Below, one piece after another: positions 7,269 through 14,825 of a DNA stretch of 64,000 nt (positions are counted from its first letter, which is position 1; each line of letters opens with the position of its first letter). The DNA is from JADKIH01 sp031417395. Its GTDB lineage: Bacteria > Bacteroidota > Bacteroidia > AKYH767-A > 2013-40CM-41-45. The notes below the pieces were generated by a model. It was not told where the DNA came from. It ran no database searches and was given only the letters and a program-made list of their open reading frames with translations. The position numbers and the translations under genes were made by a program. Location of the stretch: contig JANOVM010000079.1 in NCBI GenBank assembly GCA_031417395.1, forward strand, positions 1 through 64,000. Reading direction: 5' to 3'.

Positions 7269-8774
7269 ATGGTAAAGACACTTCTTGTATTTGTACTAAT
7301 CGGTTTGACAGTTTCTTGTTCGAACCATAAAGGATCAGACAATGCTGTATCTGCAACAGAAAATATGACAGTTGCAAACGATACCACTAAACTAATAGAT
7401 GATTACTTATCAAAGATTTCAAGTGAAAAGAACTTCTCCGGTGGTTTACTCATTGTAAAAGACAGAAAAAAAATATTTAGTAAAGGGTATGGCTGGGCAG
7501 TTAAAGAACATAATATTCCTTTTACATCCGGAACACTTGCTTCAATGGGTAGTATTACAAAAGCGTTTACTGCAACAGCAATAATGAAACTGGAAGAACA
7601 AAGCAAACTTTCCCTTGAAGACAAATTGAAAAAATATTTTCCTTCTATTCCTTCCGATAAGGCTGATATTACTATTCACCAATTGCTAACTCATTCTTCC
7701 GGGTTCCATGAGTTTTTGAAAGATGATGAAGGGGATTATGAAAAAATTAATACGAAGCAATTTCTGGAAAGAGCATTTTCAGAACCTCTTGCATTTAAAC
7801 CCGGAGAGAAAGCTGTTTACACCAATGTTGGTTTTAGTATTTTGGGGATCATTATTGAACAGGTTTCCGGACTTGATTACGAACAGTACATAAAGACAAA
7901 TCTTTTTAATCCATTGGGCATAAAAAGAATTAGCTACTGTTACCCAATTTCCAATACTGATACTATTGCAATTGGTTATCAAAACGGAAAGAAATGGGGA
8001 ACACACCAACAGCGCTTTGAAAATTCCGGTGGCGGACCTTTCTGGAATTTAAAGGCAAATGGAGGATTGGAAGCTTCGCTGGAAGACATGTTTCTCTGGA
8101 TTAACAGTTTTACGAATAATTCAATTCTTAAAGAGTCGGCAATTCAGAAAATGTTTACAGGTCATATTCAGGAAGACGGATACAATGGTCAATCGGCATT
8201 TGGTTATGGCTGCAATATTTCTCAAAGCAGAAGAAATACCAAAATGATTGATAATGGAGGCAGCAATGGAATTTACTATGCAAGAATGATTCGACTGCCT
8301 CAGGAAGGAATTGTTTTCTATATGGTGACGAATGAAAGTACAATGAATGCCATGATGGTTCTGCCAAATGTAACCCAGCTCTATTTCAAAGGAAAAATTG
8401 AACAGGATGCAACGACAATGCAGCCAATGTTTAAGAATGAACTTTCAAAAAAGATTTATTATATTTTGAAAAATCCAATGACATCAGATTTAGCTAAGGA
8501 GCTTTCCAATGAAAAATTAACAGTAGAGGACGATATGATATTATTGGAGGTTGGACAAAGGCTGATCGAGGAACGGAAGAATATGGAGGCAATAATTCTT
8601 TATTCCTATTACACAAAAACATTCCCTAACATTGTAGTGGCGTGGAACGATTTGGGCGATGTTTATCTCTCAGAAAATAGTAATGAAAAGGCCGAGCTGT
8701 GTTTCAAACAGGCATTGAAAATTCGACCGGCAAACCCAAGGGCAATGGAAGCATTAAAGAAGTTGGGGAAATAA
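7269..8774 (+). CDS. Beta-lactamase-fold serine hydrolase lipoprotein with TPR tail
   Basis: 501 residues. A lipoprotein signal (LTVSC, Cys17) places it in the membrane facing the periplasm or surface. Residues about 40-370 are a class C beta-lactamase/D-alanyl-D-alanine peptidase fold: S95-I-T-K98 supplies the nucleophile and general base, and Y184-T-N is the second motif. The usual third motif (HxG/KTG) appears as DNGGSNG, so the lysine or histidine is replaced. Residues about 430-500 contain TPR units ending F-K-Q-A-L-K-I-R-P. The family includes esterases and peptidases; the substrate is unknown. Resistance activity should not be assumed. Confidence 0.88.
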   Translation: MVKTLLVFVLIGLTVSCSNHKGSDNAVSATENMTVANDTTKLIDDYLSKISSEKNFSGGLLIVKDRKKIFSKGYGWAVKEHNIPFTSGTLASMGSITKAFTATAIMKLEEQSKLSLEDKLKKYFPSIPSDKADITIHQLLTHSSGFHEFLKDDEGDYEKINTKQFLERAFSEPLAFKPGEKAVYTNVGFSILGIIIEQVSGLDYEQYIKTNLFNPLGIKRISYCYPISNTDTIAIGYQNGKKWGTHQQRFENSGGGPFWNLKANGGLEASLEDMFLWINSFTNNSILKESAIQKMFTGHIQEDGYNGQSAFGYGCNISQSRRNTKMIDNGGSNGIYYARMIRLPQEGIVFYMVTNESTMNAMMVLPNVTQLYFKGKIEQDATTMQPMFKNELSKKIYYILKNPMTSDLAKELSNEKLTVEDDMILLEVGQRLIEERKNMEAIILYSYYTKTFPNIVVAWNDLGDVYLSENSNEKAELCFKQALKIRPANPRAMEALKKLGK

Positions 8775-8843
8775 TTCGGCAATTTTTATGAATCTTTTAG
8801 GTCAATGATTCTAAAAGAGTTTCCTTTGCTCAAAAAGTTAGGA

Positions 8844-9398
8844 ATGGAGAAATTGCTTATTGAAACAAAACGACTGGCAGTGCGAAACCTAAAATCGTCA
8901 GACCTTCATGAATTCCATAGGTATCGTTCCAACCCTGAAGTTACAAAGTATCAGGGATTTGATGGAATGTCAATCACGCAGGCTGAAGATTTTATTAACG
9001 AACAGGTTGATAAAGAGTTTGGTAATCCCGGTGAATGGGTGCAATACGGAATTGAAAGTAAGGAAACCAAAAAAATTATTGGTGATTGTGCAATAAAGCT
9101 TCAACAGAACGACGCAAGAATTGCCGAAATAGGAATTACGATTTCTCACTTCCATCAGAAAAGGGGTTATGCAAAGGAAGTCCTTTTGGGTATTTTAGAA
9201 TTTTTGTTTAACAAGAAAAATATTCACAGAGTCGTTGAAATTGTAGATGCTGAAAATATTGCGTCAATAAATTTATTAAAAAGAACAGGCTTTAGACTGG
9301 AAGGTCATTTTATTGATAATATATTCTTCAAAGGTAAATGGGGTAGCGAACTTCAATTTGCCATGCTTAAAAGAGAATGGGATGAAAGAATTATCTGA
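8844..9398 (+). CDS. GNAT-family N-acetyltransferase (RimJ/RimL type)
   Basis: 184 residues from the ATG at 8844, preceded by AGTTAGGA; an ATG at 8805 would add 13 unsupported residues. The start L-I-E-T-K-R-L-A-V-R-N-L is typical of RimJ/RimL-like enzymes. The acetyl-CoA binding loop reads Q-K-R-G-Y-A-K-E-V (Q/RxxGxG/A form), and the C-terminal N-I-A-S-I-N-L-L-K-R-T-G-F-R-L-E-G is the family signature. It transfers an acetyl group from acetyl-CoA to an amine, a protein N-terminus or a small molecule; the substrate is not predictable. It lies 69 bases after the hydrolase and may be co-transcribed with it. Confidence 0.88.
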   Translation: MEKLLIETKRLAVRNLKSSDLHEFHRYRSNPEVTKYQGFDGMSITQAEDFINEQVDKEFGNPGEWVQYGIESKETKKIIGDCAIKLQQNDARIAEIGITISHFHQKRGYAKEVLLGILEFLFNKKNIHRVVEIVDAENIASINLLKRTGFRLEGHFIDNIFFKGKWGSELQFAMLKREWDERII

Positions 9399-9454
9399 AA
9401 GAAACATTGTGCCAACTTTTCCTACAAGTTTTATTAAGGTAACTATCTATCATA

Positions 9455-9462
9455 TATATTTG
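9455..9462 (+). promoter_or_regulatory. Candidate -7 box for the outer-membrane barrel gene
   Basis: TATATTTG matches the Bacteroidetes -7 consensus TAnnTTTG and lies 19 bases before the ATG at 9482. The -33 region near 9430 is only T-rich (GTTTTATT), so the call is moderate. Confidence 0.4.
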
Positions 9463-9481
9463 CAGCTATAGAAAATTTCCC

Positions 9482-10309
9482 ATGATGAGAAAGCATTTAT
9501 TTTGTGTATTGGCTGTTGTCTTTTGTTTCCCGTATATGGTTTATTCGCAAACTGAAGAAAAAAAATCATTCATCCCTGCCATTGAAGACAATTCAATGTT
9601 TATTGAAGAAGCCTATAATCAGGAAGACAGAGTGGTTCAGCATATTTCAAATTTTGTGTTTTTGCCAAATTTGAAAGATAATTTTTATTATGCATTTACT
9701 CAGGAATGGCCTGCTTTTGGTCTCAAACATCAGTTATCTTATACTTTACAATATAACTCTTTCAATAAAGGAGATGTAACAGGACTTGGTGATGTTGCAT
9801 TAAATTACCGCTACCAATTATCTTATCAGGAAAATTATATTGTTTGTGCTCCCCGAATAAGTGTGATTATTCCTTCAGGAAATCAGGATAAAGGATTGGG
9901 CAGTGGATCATGGGGAATGCAGTTTAATCTGCCTTTATCAAAGCGGTGGACAAATCACTTTATCAATCATTTTAATATTGGTTCAACCTATCTCTTTAAA
10001 GTTAAGGATGAGGAAAATGATTTTAATAATTCACTTTTAAGTTATTTTGCCGGCATCAGTTCCATTTGGCTCGTTACTGAAAATTTTAACCTCATGTTAG
10101 AATGTATTGCCACCAGTACTGCTAATGCATCTTTGAACAATGAAGTTACCTATACAAATCAGACAATACTTGCACCGGCAATTCGATATGCAATAAATAT
10201 TAATAAACTTCAAATACTGCCCGGACTTTCTATGCCAATAACATTTAATGAAAATTCTAAAACTGAAACCGGAGCTTTCTTTTATTTGTCATTTGAACAT
10301 GAATTTTGA
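9482..10309 (+). CDS. Outer-membrane beta-barrel protein (phenol meta-pathway-like family)
   Basis: 275 residues with a signal peptide ending near VYSQ. The mature part is alternating amphipathic strands ending in the aromatic F-E-H-E-F, typical of outer-membrane barrels. The pattern N-F-V-F-L-P-N ... G-L-G-D-V-A-L-N-Y-R-Y-Q ... P-R-I-S-V-I-I-P-S-G-N ... G-S-G-S-W-G-M-Q resembles the MetA-pathway-of-phenol-degradation/transporter-like family (PF13557), proposed to be channels for hydrophobic compounds. The conserved I-E-E-A-Y-N-Q-E near residue 38 is common in Bacteroidetes members. The gene is single, with a TAnnTTTG box in front. The substrate is unknown. Confidence 0.75.
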   Translation: MMRKHLFCVLAVVFCFPYMVYSQTEEKKSFIPAIEDNSMFIEEAYNQEDRVVQHISNFVFLPNLKDNFYYAFTQEWPAFGLKHQLSYTLQYNSFNKGDVTGLGDVALNYRYQLSYQENYIVCAPRISVIIPSGNQDKGLGSGSWGMQFNLPLSKRWTNHFINHFNIGSTYLFKVKDEENDFNNSLLSYFAGISSIWLVTENFNLMLECIATSTANASLNNEVTYTNQTILAPAIRYAININKLQILPGLSMPITFNENSKTETGAFFYLSFEHEF

Positions 10310-10411
10310 AATTAATATCTAAATGCTAAAATGTTTTAATGTAGCTTTGTATGTATTCTGAAGCAAGACCGTTTAGAAAAGAGTAATAAAAACAATGATG
10401 ATTTATTTTAA

Positions 10412-12055
10412 ATGAAAACGAAAATACCGTTTTTAGTTTTTCTTGCCTTATGGATCTTACTGTCTCAAACTTCGCATGCGCAAATATGTCAATGGGCATC
10501 TATGGCAGGAGGCTTAGAGAATGACTATGCAAATGCAATTGAAGTTGATAATTTTGGAAATAGCTATGTAACCGGATCTTTTTATGATTCAATTTCTTTC
10601 GGTTCCACAACTTTAATTAATTTAGGAAAATGGTCCGTATATATTTCAAAATATGATCCCACCGGAAACTTCTTGTGGGCGAAGATTGCGGCTGAAGATT
10701 CAGCTATTTCTGTTAGTGGAATTTCATTGGGACAATCGGGAAAAATAATAATTGCCGGCCAATATTTTGGTACGGGTATTTTTGGAACCACTATTCCGAC
10801 AAACCTTCAATCACTTGGGAGTTTTGATGTCTATGTTGCAGAATATGATAGTATCGGTGATTTACTATGGGCAAAATCAACAGGGGGAAATGGAATTGAT
10901 TATGCGGGGGGTGTTGGTTCGGATAAGCAGGGTAATGTATATTTAACAGGTGATTTTCATTTAACATCATATCCTTATTCAGGTTCAAAGATATTCCTTG
11001 AAAAATATGATAGTAGCGGATCTATGACTTTTCAGAGGACTTCGTTAAATTTTGAAACCGATCATTTTGGTAATGATATTAAAACAGATTCAATAGGGAA
11101 CAGCTACATAACAGGAGAGTTTTTCAATACATTGGTGTTTGATTCAAATGCCATTATTGATGCAGGTAATATTGAATCGAATGCTTTTATCGCTAAGTTT
11201 GACAACACCGGAAGCTTTGTCTGGGGACAAAAAGCCGGTGCACCTACAGGTTATTGTGGAAGCAAAGCGATCAATATTGATAATCTTGGGAATTGTTATT
11301 TTACCGGATATTATCATGGAAGTATTAATTTGGGTACTTATAGTATTACGAGTACATCAGGGGTTGGAAATGAAGTATTCATTGCAAAATGTGATGTGAA
11401 TGGAAACTTCGTTTGGGTAAATGAATCAACAGGAATGGGCAGTTCAAGACATATTAGCCTTGATGATAATGGAATTATATATTTAAGCGGTACATACTTA
11501 AATAATTTGACTTTCGGTTCTACTTCTTTAACATCCATTGGCGGCAGTGATATTTTTGTTGTTGCTATTGATCCAGCCGGCGCTTTTATCTGGGCTGATT
11601 CTTATGGAGGAATTCAGGCTGATTATATAGGGGGAATGAAGGCCACTTCAAATGGCATATACCTTTCCGGATATTATACAGATATTATTTATTTTGGAAA
11701 TTCAATTTCACTTGTAGCAAACAGTACTACTAAGTATGATGTTTTTGTGTCAAAACTGAGTAGCGTAACGGGATTGAAAGAGGAGAATGTAAGCAACGTT
11801 ATTTCAGTGTATCCCAATCCGTTTTCATTTATGACAACTTTACATTCCGGGAAAATTTTCAATAATGCAACAATGGAAGTTTACAACTCCCTGGGGCAGA
11901 AAGTGAGGCAGATAAATAATATTAACGGGCAAAAATTATACTTTCAAAGGGATAATTTACCTAATGGATTTTATTTTGTTTTAATCAGAGAAAACAATAA
12001 AAAATTTAGAACGGAAAAATTAATAAGTATTGGAGGAGAAACAGGAATACGGTAG
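10412..12055 (+). CDS. T9SS-secreted SBBP-repeat protein
   Basis: 547 residues. Signal peptide ends near TSHAQ (residue 24). Blades of about 50-55 residues follow, with the patterns D-N-F-G-N-S-Y-V-T-G-S-F, V-Y-I-S-K-Y-D and G-N-F-L/V-W-A/G, the SBBP propeller repeat. The gene lacks the acidic F-D-P-G-A-G element of the protein at 3437 but is otherwise its paralogue. Residues about 465-547 are a type A sorting domain (V-Y-P-N-P-F-S-F then L-P-N-G-F-Y-F-V-L-I). Probably a secreted or cell-surface propeller; no ligand can be inferred. Confidence 0.87.
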   Translation: MKTKIPFLVFLALWILLSQTSHAQICQWASMAGGLENDYANAIEVDNFGNSYVTGSFYDSISFGSTTLINLGKWSVYISKYDPTGNFLWAKIAAEDSAISVSGISLGQSGKIIIAGQYFGTGIFGTTIPTNLQSLGSFDVYVAEYDSIGDLLWAKSTGGNGIDYAGGVGSDKQGNVYLTGDFHLTSYPYSGSKIFLEKYDSSGSMTFQRTSLNFETDHFGNDIKTDSIGNSYITGEFFNTLVFDSNAIIDAGNIESNAFIAKFDNTGSFVWGQKAGAPTGYCGSKAINIDNLGNCYFTGYYHGSINLGTYSITSTSGVGNEVFIAKCDVNGNFVWVNESTGMGSSRHISLDDNGIIYLSGTYLNNLTFGSTSLTSIGGSDIFVVAIDPAGAFIWADSYGGIQADYIGGMKATSNGIYLSGYYTDIIYFGNSISLVANSTTKYDVFVSKLSSVTGLKEENVSNVISVYPNPFSFMTTLHSGKIFNNATMEVYNSLGQKVRQINNINGQKLYFQRDNLPNGFYFVLIRENNKKFRTEKLISIGGETGIR

Positions 12056-12097
12056 TGGCAAGAAGCAATAATTTTTAACAATTTTAATATAGAAAAA

Positions 12098-12535
12098 ATG
12101 AAATACTCAATTAAACACCTCTTTCACATCAATGCTTCAAAAGAAAAGGTATTTGAAGCCATTTCAACAATCAAGGGATTGACAAACTGGTGGACCGTGG
12201 AGACTACGGGCAATTCCTCCCTTGGTGGCATAATAAAATTTCGGTTTGCTGCATCCGGTGGACCTGACATGAAGGTTACGGAAGTATCAGCCAATGATAA
12301 AATTGTGTGGCAGTGTATGGAAAGCCCACATGGCTGGGTAGGACATACTTTTACTTTTCTCTTAGATGAAAACGATGGCAAAACCCGAATACGCTTTTCG
12401 CACGACGGATGGAATGAACAAGATGATTTTTATGCTATTTGTTGTTTTAGCTGGGGACGTTATATGGAAAGTTTGCGTCAATTTTGCCAGACCGGAAAAG
12501 GAGAAGCTTTTGGAAGTGATGGATATAGAAAATAA
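12098..12535 (+). CDS. SRPBCC/AHSA1-family protein
   Basis: 145 residues without a signal peptide, so cytoplasmic. The start I-K-H-L-F-H-I-N-A-S-K-E-K-V-F-E-A-I and the tryptophan pair in G-L-T-N-W-W-T are typical of Activator-of-Hsp90-homologue-1 (START/Bet v1 fold) proteins. The middle I-V-W-Q-C and the strand H-T-F-T-F-L-L-D-E-N-D-G-K-T-R-I-R-F complete the sheet, and a C-terminal helix M-E-S-L-R-Q-F closes the pocket. These proteins bind small hydrophobic ligands or act in stress responses; no specific role is visible. It ends 92 bases before the promoter motif of the sigma-factor gene. Confidence 0.88.
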   Translation: MKYSIKHLFHINASKEKVFEAISTIKGLTNWWTVETTGNSSLGGIIKFRFAASGGPDMKVTEVSANDKIVWQCMESPHGWVGHTFTFLLDENDGKTRIRFSHDGWNEQDDFYAICCFSWGRYMESLRQFCQTGKGEAFGSDGYRK

Positions 12536-12626
12536 AATGAAAGTTTTAAGACAAATAATTAATTTCCATAAATCTATAAAAATCAAACAATAATATAATA
12601 AGTCTAAGTGTTCTAAAAAATATTAT

Positions 12627-12652
12627 TTGCGTCTTTTATTCTTTCCTTCGTC
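12627..12652 (+). promoter_or_regulatory. Candidate SigZ-type promoter of the sigma-factor gene
   Basis: TTGCGTC (12627-12633) followed by TTTT, and CGTC (12649-12652), with 19 bases between the two CGTC starts. The same pair at exactly the same spacing occurs before the Cys-rich gene (13229-13254). The distance to the ATG is 30 bases. Two-block motifs with a CGTC-like -10 are typical of ECF sigma factors, so autoregulation by SigZ is inferred. Confidence 0.55.
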
Positions 12653-12681
12653 ATTAACAAGAGGAAACAATTTTTAAAGTA

Positions 12682-13224
12682 ATGGCTATTACAACAGAAA
12701 GTATCTGGAAAGCTTTTCATAAAGAGCTATTGGGATTTATTAAAAAAAAAGTAAGAGACGAAGATATTGCAAATGATTTATTGCAGGACATCTTTATTAA
12801 AATCCATCTTAAACTTGATACATTATCTGATAAAGATAAACTAACGAGCTGGGTATATCAGATTACGCGTAATACCATACTTGATCATTTCAAGAAGAGC
12901 AGAAATTCTACAGTAAGCACCCATGAGCTTAGTGAGCTTAACGAAGCGGAAACTTTTAATAATGAATTTGGAAAATGTTTAAAGCCTTTTATTAACAGGC
13001 TCCCCGAAAACTATAAGGAAGCCATTTTGCAAACAGAGCTGGGACAACTTTCACAAAAGGAGTTTGCTCAAAATGCAAACATATCCTATTCAGGAGCAAA
13101 GTCAAGAGTTCAGCGTGCCAGGCAACAACTTTTCGAAATTTTCAATCAATGTTGTCAGGTTACCGCCGATAAATATGGAAATATATTGGACTATAAAAGA
13201 AAAAAAAATTGTTCAGACTGTTGA
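12682..13224 (+). CDS. sigZ: SigZ-type sigma-70 family RNA polymerase sigma factor
   Basis: 180 residues, the length of an ECF-like sigma factor. Region 2 is at residues about 5-75, with D-E-D-I-A-N-D-L-L-Q-D-I-F-I-K-I (2.1/2.2) and S-W-V-Y-Q-I-T-R-N-T-I-L-D-H-F (2.3/2.4). Region 4 is at about 110-160, with L-P-E-N-Y-K-E-A and L-S-Q-K-E-F-A ... S-G-A-K-S-R-V-Q-R-A-R. The tail, C-C-x-V-x-x-D-K-Y-G-N-I-L-D-Y then N-C-S-D-C, is characteristic of the SigZ group. Its four cysteines could bind a metal or sense redox state. No anti-sigma gene follows; instead a Cys-rich protein with the same upstream motif does. The natural signal is unknown. Confidence 0.9.
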   Translation: MAITTESIWKAFHKELLGFIKKKVRDEDIANDLLQDIFIKIHLKLDTLSDKDKLTSWVYQITRNTILDHFKKSRNSTVSTHELSELNEAETFNNEFGKCLKPFINRLPENYKEAILQTELGQLSQKEFAQNANISYSGAKSRVQRARQQLFEIFNQCCQVTADKYGNILDYKRKKNCSDC

Positions 13225-13228
13225 ATTG

Positions 13229-13254
13229 TTGCGTCTTTTTTAAGCACCTGCGTC
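13229..13254 (+). promoter_or_regulatory. Candidate SigZ-type promoter of the Cys-rich gene
   Basis: TTGCGTC at 13229-13235 (with TTTT after it) and CGTC at 13251-13254, again 19 bases between the CGTC starts as at 12627-12652. Between them a shared CCT precedes the second block. The motif starts 4 bases after the sigZ stop and 73 bases before the ATG of the Cys-rich gene. Confidence 0.55.
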
Positions 13255-13301
13255 TATAGTATGTAATTAAAATTAATAAACAAATAAAAAATTTAAATCA
13301 A

Positions 13302-13547
13302 ATGGAAGAAGCAAAATCAAATTCCTGCTGTGGTGAAAACTGTTGCACAAATACGAGCAGCGCATCTCAAAATTCATATTGTGATGGAAGCTGTTGCAAC
13401 GAAAACTTTAAGCAATGCTGTTCCGGCTACTGTTGCGGAGGCAATACCTCCTGTTGTTGCGGAAGCAACAATTCATGTTGTAGAAATGCTTCAGGATGTT
13501 GCGGTAATACTGCATGTTGTAGTAATAGTTCAAAAGACTGTTGCTAA
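13302..13547 (+). CDS. Extremely cysteine-rich small protein, metallothionein-like
   Basis: 81 residues, 22 of them cysteine, mostly as CC doublets plus one CCC triplet. They are separated by short stretches of Ser, Asn, Gly and Thr. There are no histidines and no signal peptide. Cysteine spacing and content suggest a thiolate metal-binding or sulfur-storage protein, but CC doublets are not the C-x-C pattern of classical metallothioneins, so homology is not claimed. A modified-peptide precursor is an alternative, but no modifying enzyme is nearby. It lies directly after sigZ and carries the same promoter-like motif, so it is probably a SigZ target. An overlapping ORF in another frame (13330-13683) is a shadow. 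Confidence 0.75.
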   Translation: MEEAKSNSCCGENCCTNTSSASQNSYCDGSCCNENFKQCCSGYCCGGNTSCCCGSNNSCCRNASGCCGNTACCSNSSKDCC

Positions 13548-13612
13548 TTCTTTAACAATTTTTAAAAATTATTTTATACAACAATCGGAGTGGTTATATG
13601 ATCTCATTTTCA

Positions 13613-13828
13613 GGAGGGAAAACAACGGACAATACAAATCCTTTGGGCGCGTGAGAATAAATACTCTGCCCTTGGGCTCCTAATAGTAAAAAGACCAGCA
13701 TATTTAATCGCCTGTAAACAAGCTTAAGTAAGAAAAAAAGGGGCTTACGCCTGAAGTTCGTACGGTTTTCCCACTTACCCTGCCGTACCTATCATCATTA
13801 CTAGCAATAACAATGATGTTTTTTTTTA
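13613..13828 (+). ncRNA. Possible structured RNA after the Cys-rich gene
   Basis: There is no ORF here, but several nested or successive helices are visible. GGAG (13613-13616) pairs with CTCC (13677-13680). Inside it GGGC (13645-13648) pairs with GCCC (13668-13671), with GAG/CTC (13653-13655/13664-13666) capping it. Then come GTAAG/CTTAC (13728-13732/13744-13748) and GTACGG/CCGTAC (13760-13765/13783-13788), and finally a terminator with a T-run. A non-coding RNA, a 6S-like RNA or just a long structured 3-prime UTR are all possible. I match no known family and individual helices are short. Confidence 0.3.
13793..13828 (+). terminator. Rho-independent terminator
   Basis: CATCATT (13793-13799) pairs with AATGATG (13812-13818) and is followed by ten Ts (13819-13828). 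It would end a transcript about 280 bases after the Cys-rich gene, which is why a structured RNA between them is worth considering. Confidence 0.55.
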
Positions 13829-13969
13829 AATAGTCAAAGATTATTTTTCCTGTTCAGTTTATCAATTGCATAAAAGCCGGTTCTTTTATTAAAATAGTTG
13901 TCATTGCACGATAATCTGTATTCACAAAACCTGAACGTTTCAAGTATCTTACTTTTAACAATAAATCTA

Positions 13970-13977
13970 TACCTTTG
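13970..13977 (+). promoter_or_regulatory. Candidate -7 box for the gene at 14019
   Basis: TACCTTTG fits TAnnTTTG and lies 41 bases before the ATG. The -33 region (about 13945-13955) is only T-rich, so support is partial. Confidence 0.35.
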
Positions 13978-14018
13978 CCCAAAGAGTAATAGCGTTAACA
14001 TCACAATCTCAGTAAAAA

Positions 14019-14612
14019 ATGAAAGCTAAAGCATTAAAATTTTTATTCATTGTAGGTGTATCGTCAATGTTGCTTTCTTTTGACCTGCCTTCCGGCTGGT
14101 TTAAAGCCGGAAGTGCTCCGAAAAGTTATGAAATGGGAATTGATCCGGGTGCAGGACAAGATGGTAAAAATGCAGCGACCATTAAATCCATTGATAAAAA
14201 AATTAAAGGTTTTGGAACCTTAATGCAATACTGTTTACCGGATAAATACCTGGGAAGAAGAATACGTATGTCAGGGATGGTCAAAACAAAAAATGTTGAT
14301 GATTGGTCAGGCTTATGGTTACGAATTGACCAAAAGGATAAGAAGGAACCGCTCGGATTTGACAATATGCACAACGGTAAGAAAGACCGATCAATTAAAG
14401 GAACTACTGAGTGGACTAAATATGAAATTGTACTGGATGTGCCGCTTCAGGCTACTAATATTGCATACGGAGCTTTGCTGGCGGGCACAGGACAAATTTG
14501 GTTTGACAATATAAATTTTGAAATTGTTGATGAGACAATTTCAATTACAGGTTTTAGTAAAGATGAATTAAAGCCTGTCGGGGAACCTAATAATTTAGAT
14601 TTTGAGAAATAA
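14019..14612 (+). CDS. Exported protein with a carbohydrate-binding-like sandwich domain
   Basis: 197 residues with a hydrophobic N-terminus ending around residue 22. The domain at about 28-175 reads G-W-F-K-A-G ... Y-L-G-R-R-I-R-M-S-G-M-V-K-T ... W-S-G-L-W-L-R-I-D ... F-D-N-M ... I-K-G-T-T-E-W-T-K-Y-E-I-V-L-D-V-P ... I-A-Y-G-A-L-L-A-G-T-G-Q-I-W-F-D. The same beta-sandwich is found as a C-terminal ligand domain in some AraC-type regulators and in small exported proteins. Here there is no DNA-binding part, so it is probably a stand-alone binding protein. It is a single gene with its own candidate promoter. The ligand is unknown. Confidence 0.7.
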   Translation: MKAKALKFLFIVGVSSMLLSFDLPSGWFKAGSAPKSYEMGIDPGAGQDGKNAATIKSIDKKIKGFGTLMQYCLPDKYLGRRIRMSGMVKTKNVDDWSGLWLRIDQKDKKEPLGFDNMHNGKKDRSIKGTTEWTKYEIVLDVPLQATNIAYGALLAGTGQIWFDNINFEIVDETISITGFSKDELKPVGEPNNLDFEK

Positions 14613-14825
14613 ATAATAGCGGGGATAGGAAGATATTTTCATCAACATAGGTTTTGATATATCAAAAAAACATTTTCTCAAACATGCATATTTTCACTTT
14701 AGTATTTTTGTTTTTAGAGTAGGGGGTTTATAATACTCTGTTATCGATATTTTATCTTTTCGTGATAGTTCTGTGATACATTCAGCGGATGTTTGTGAGA
14801 ATTAAATAATTTTAAAAAAAATATT

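Noticed and set aside
7269..8774. Antibiotic-resistance beta-lactamase
   Set aside because: Only the fold and two motifs match; the third motif is altered and a TPR tail is present, so an esterase- or peptidase-like exported protein is more likely.
13330..13683. A 117-codon plus-strand ORF overlapping the Cys-rich gene
   Set aside because: It is the +1 shadow of the TGT/TGC-rich gene, Val/Ala-rich by frame effect, and runs into the structured region. The Cys-rich frame has the ATG downstream of the promoter motif.
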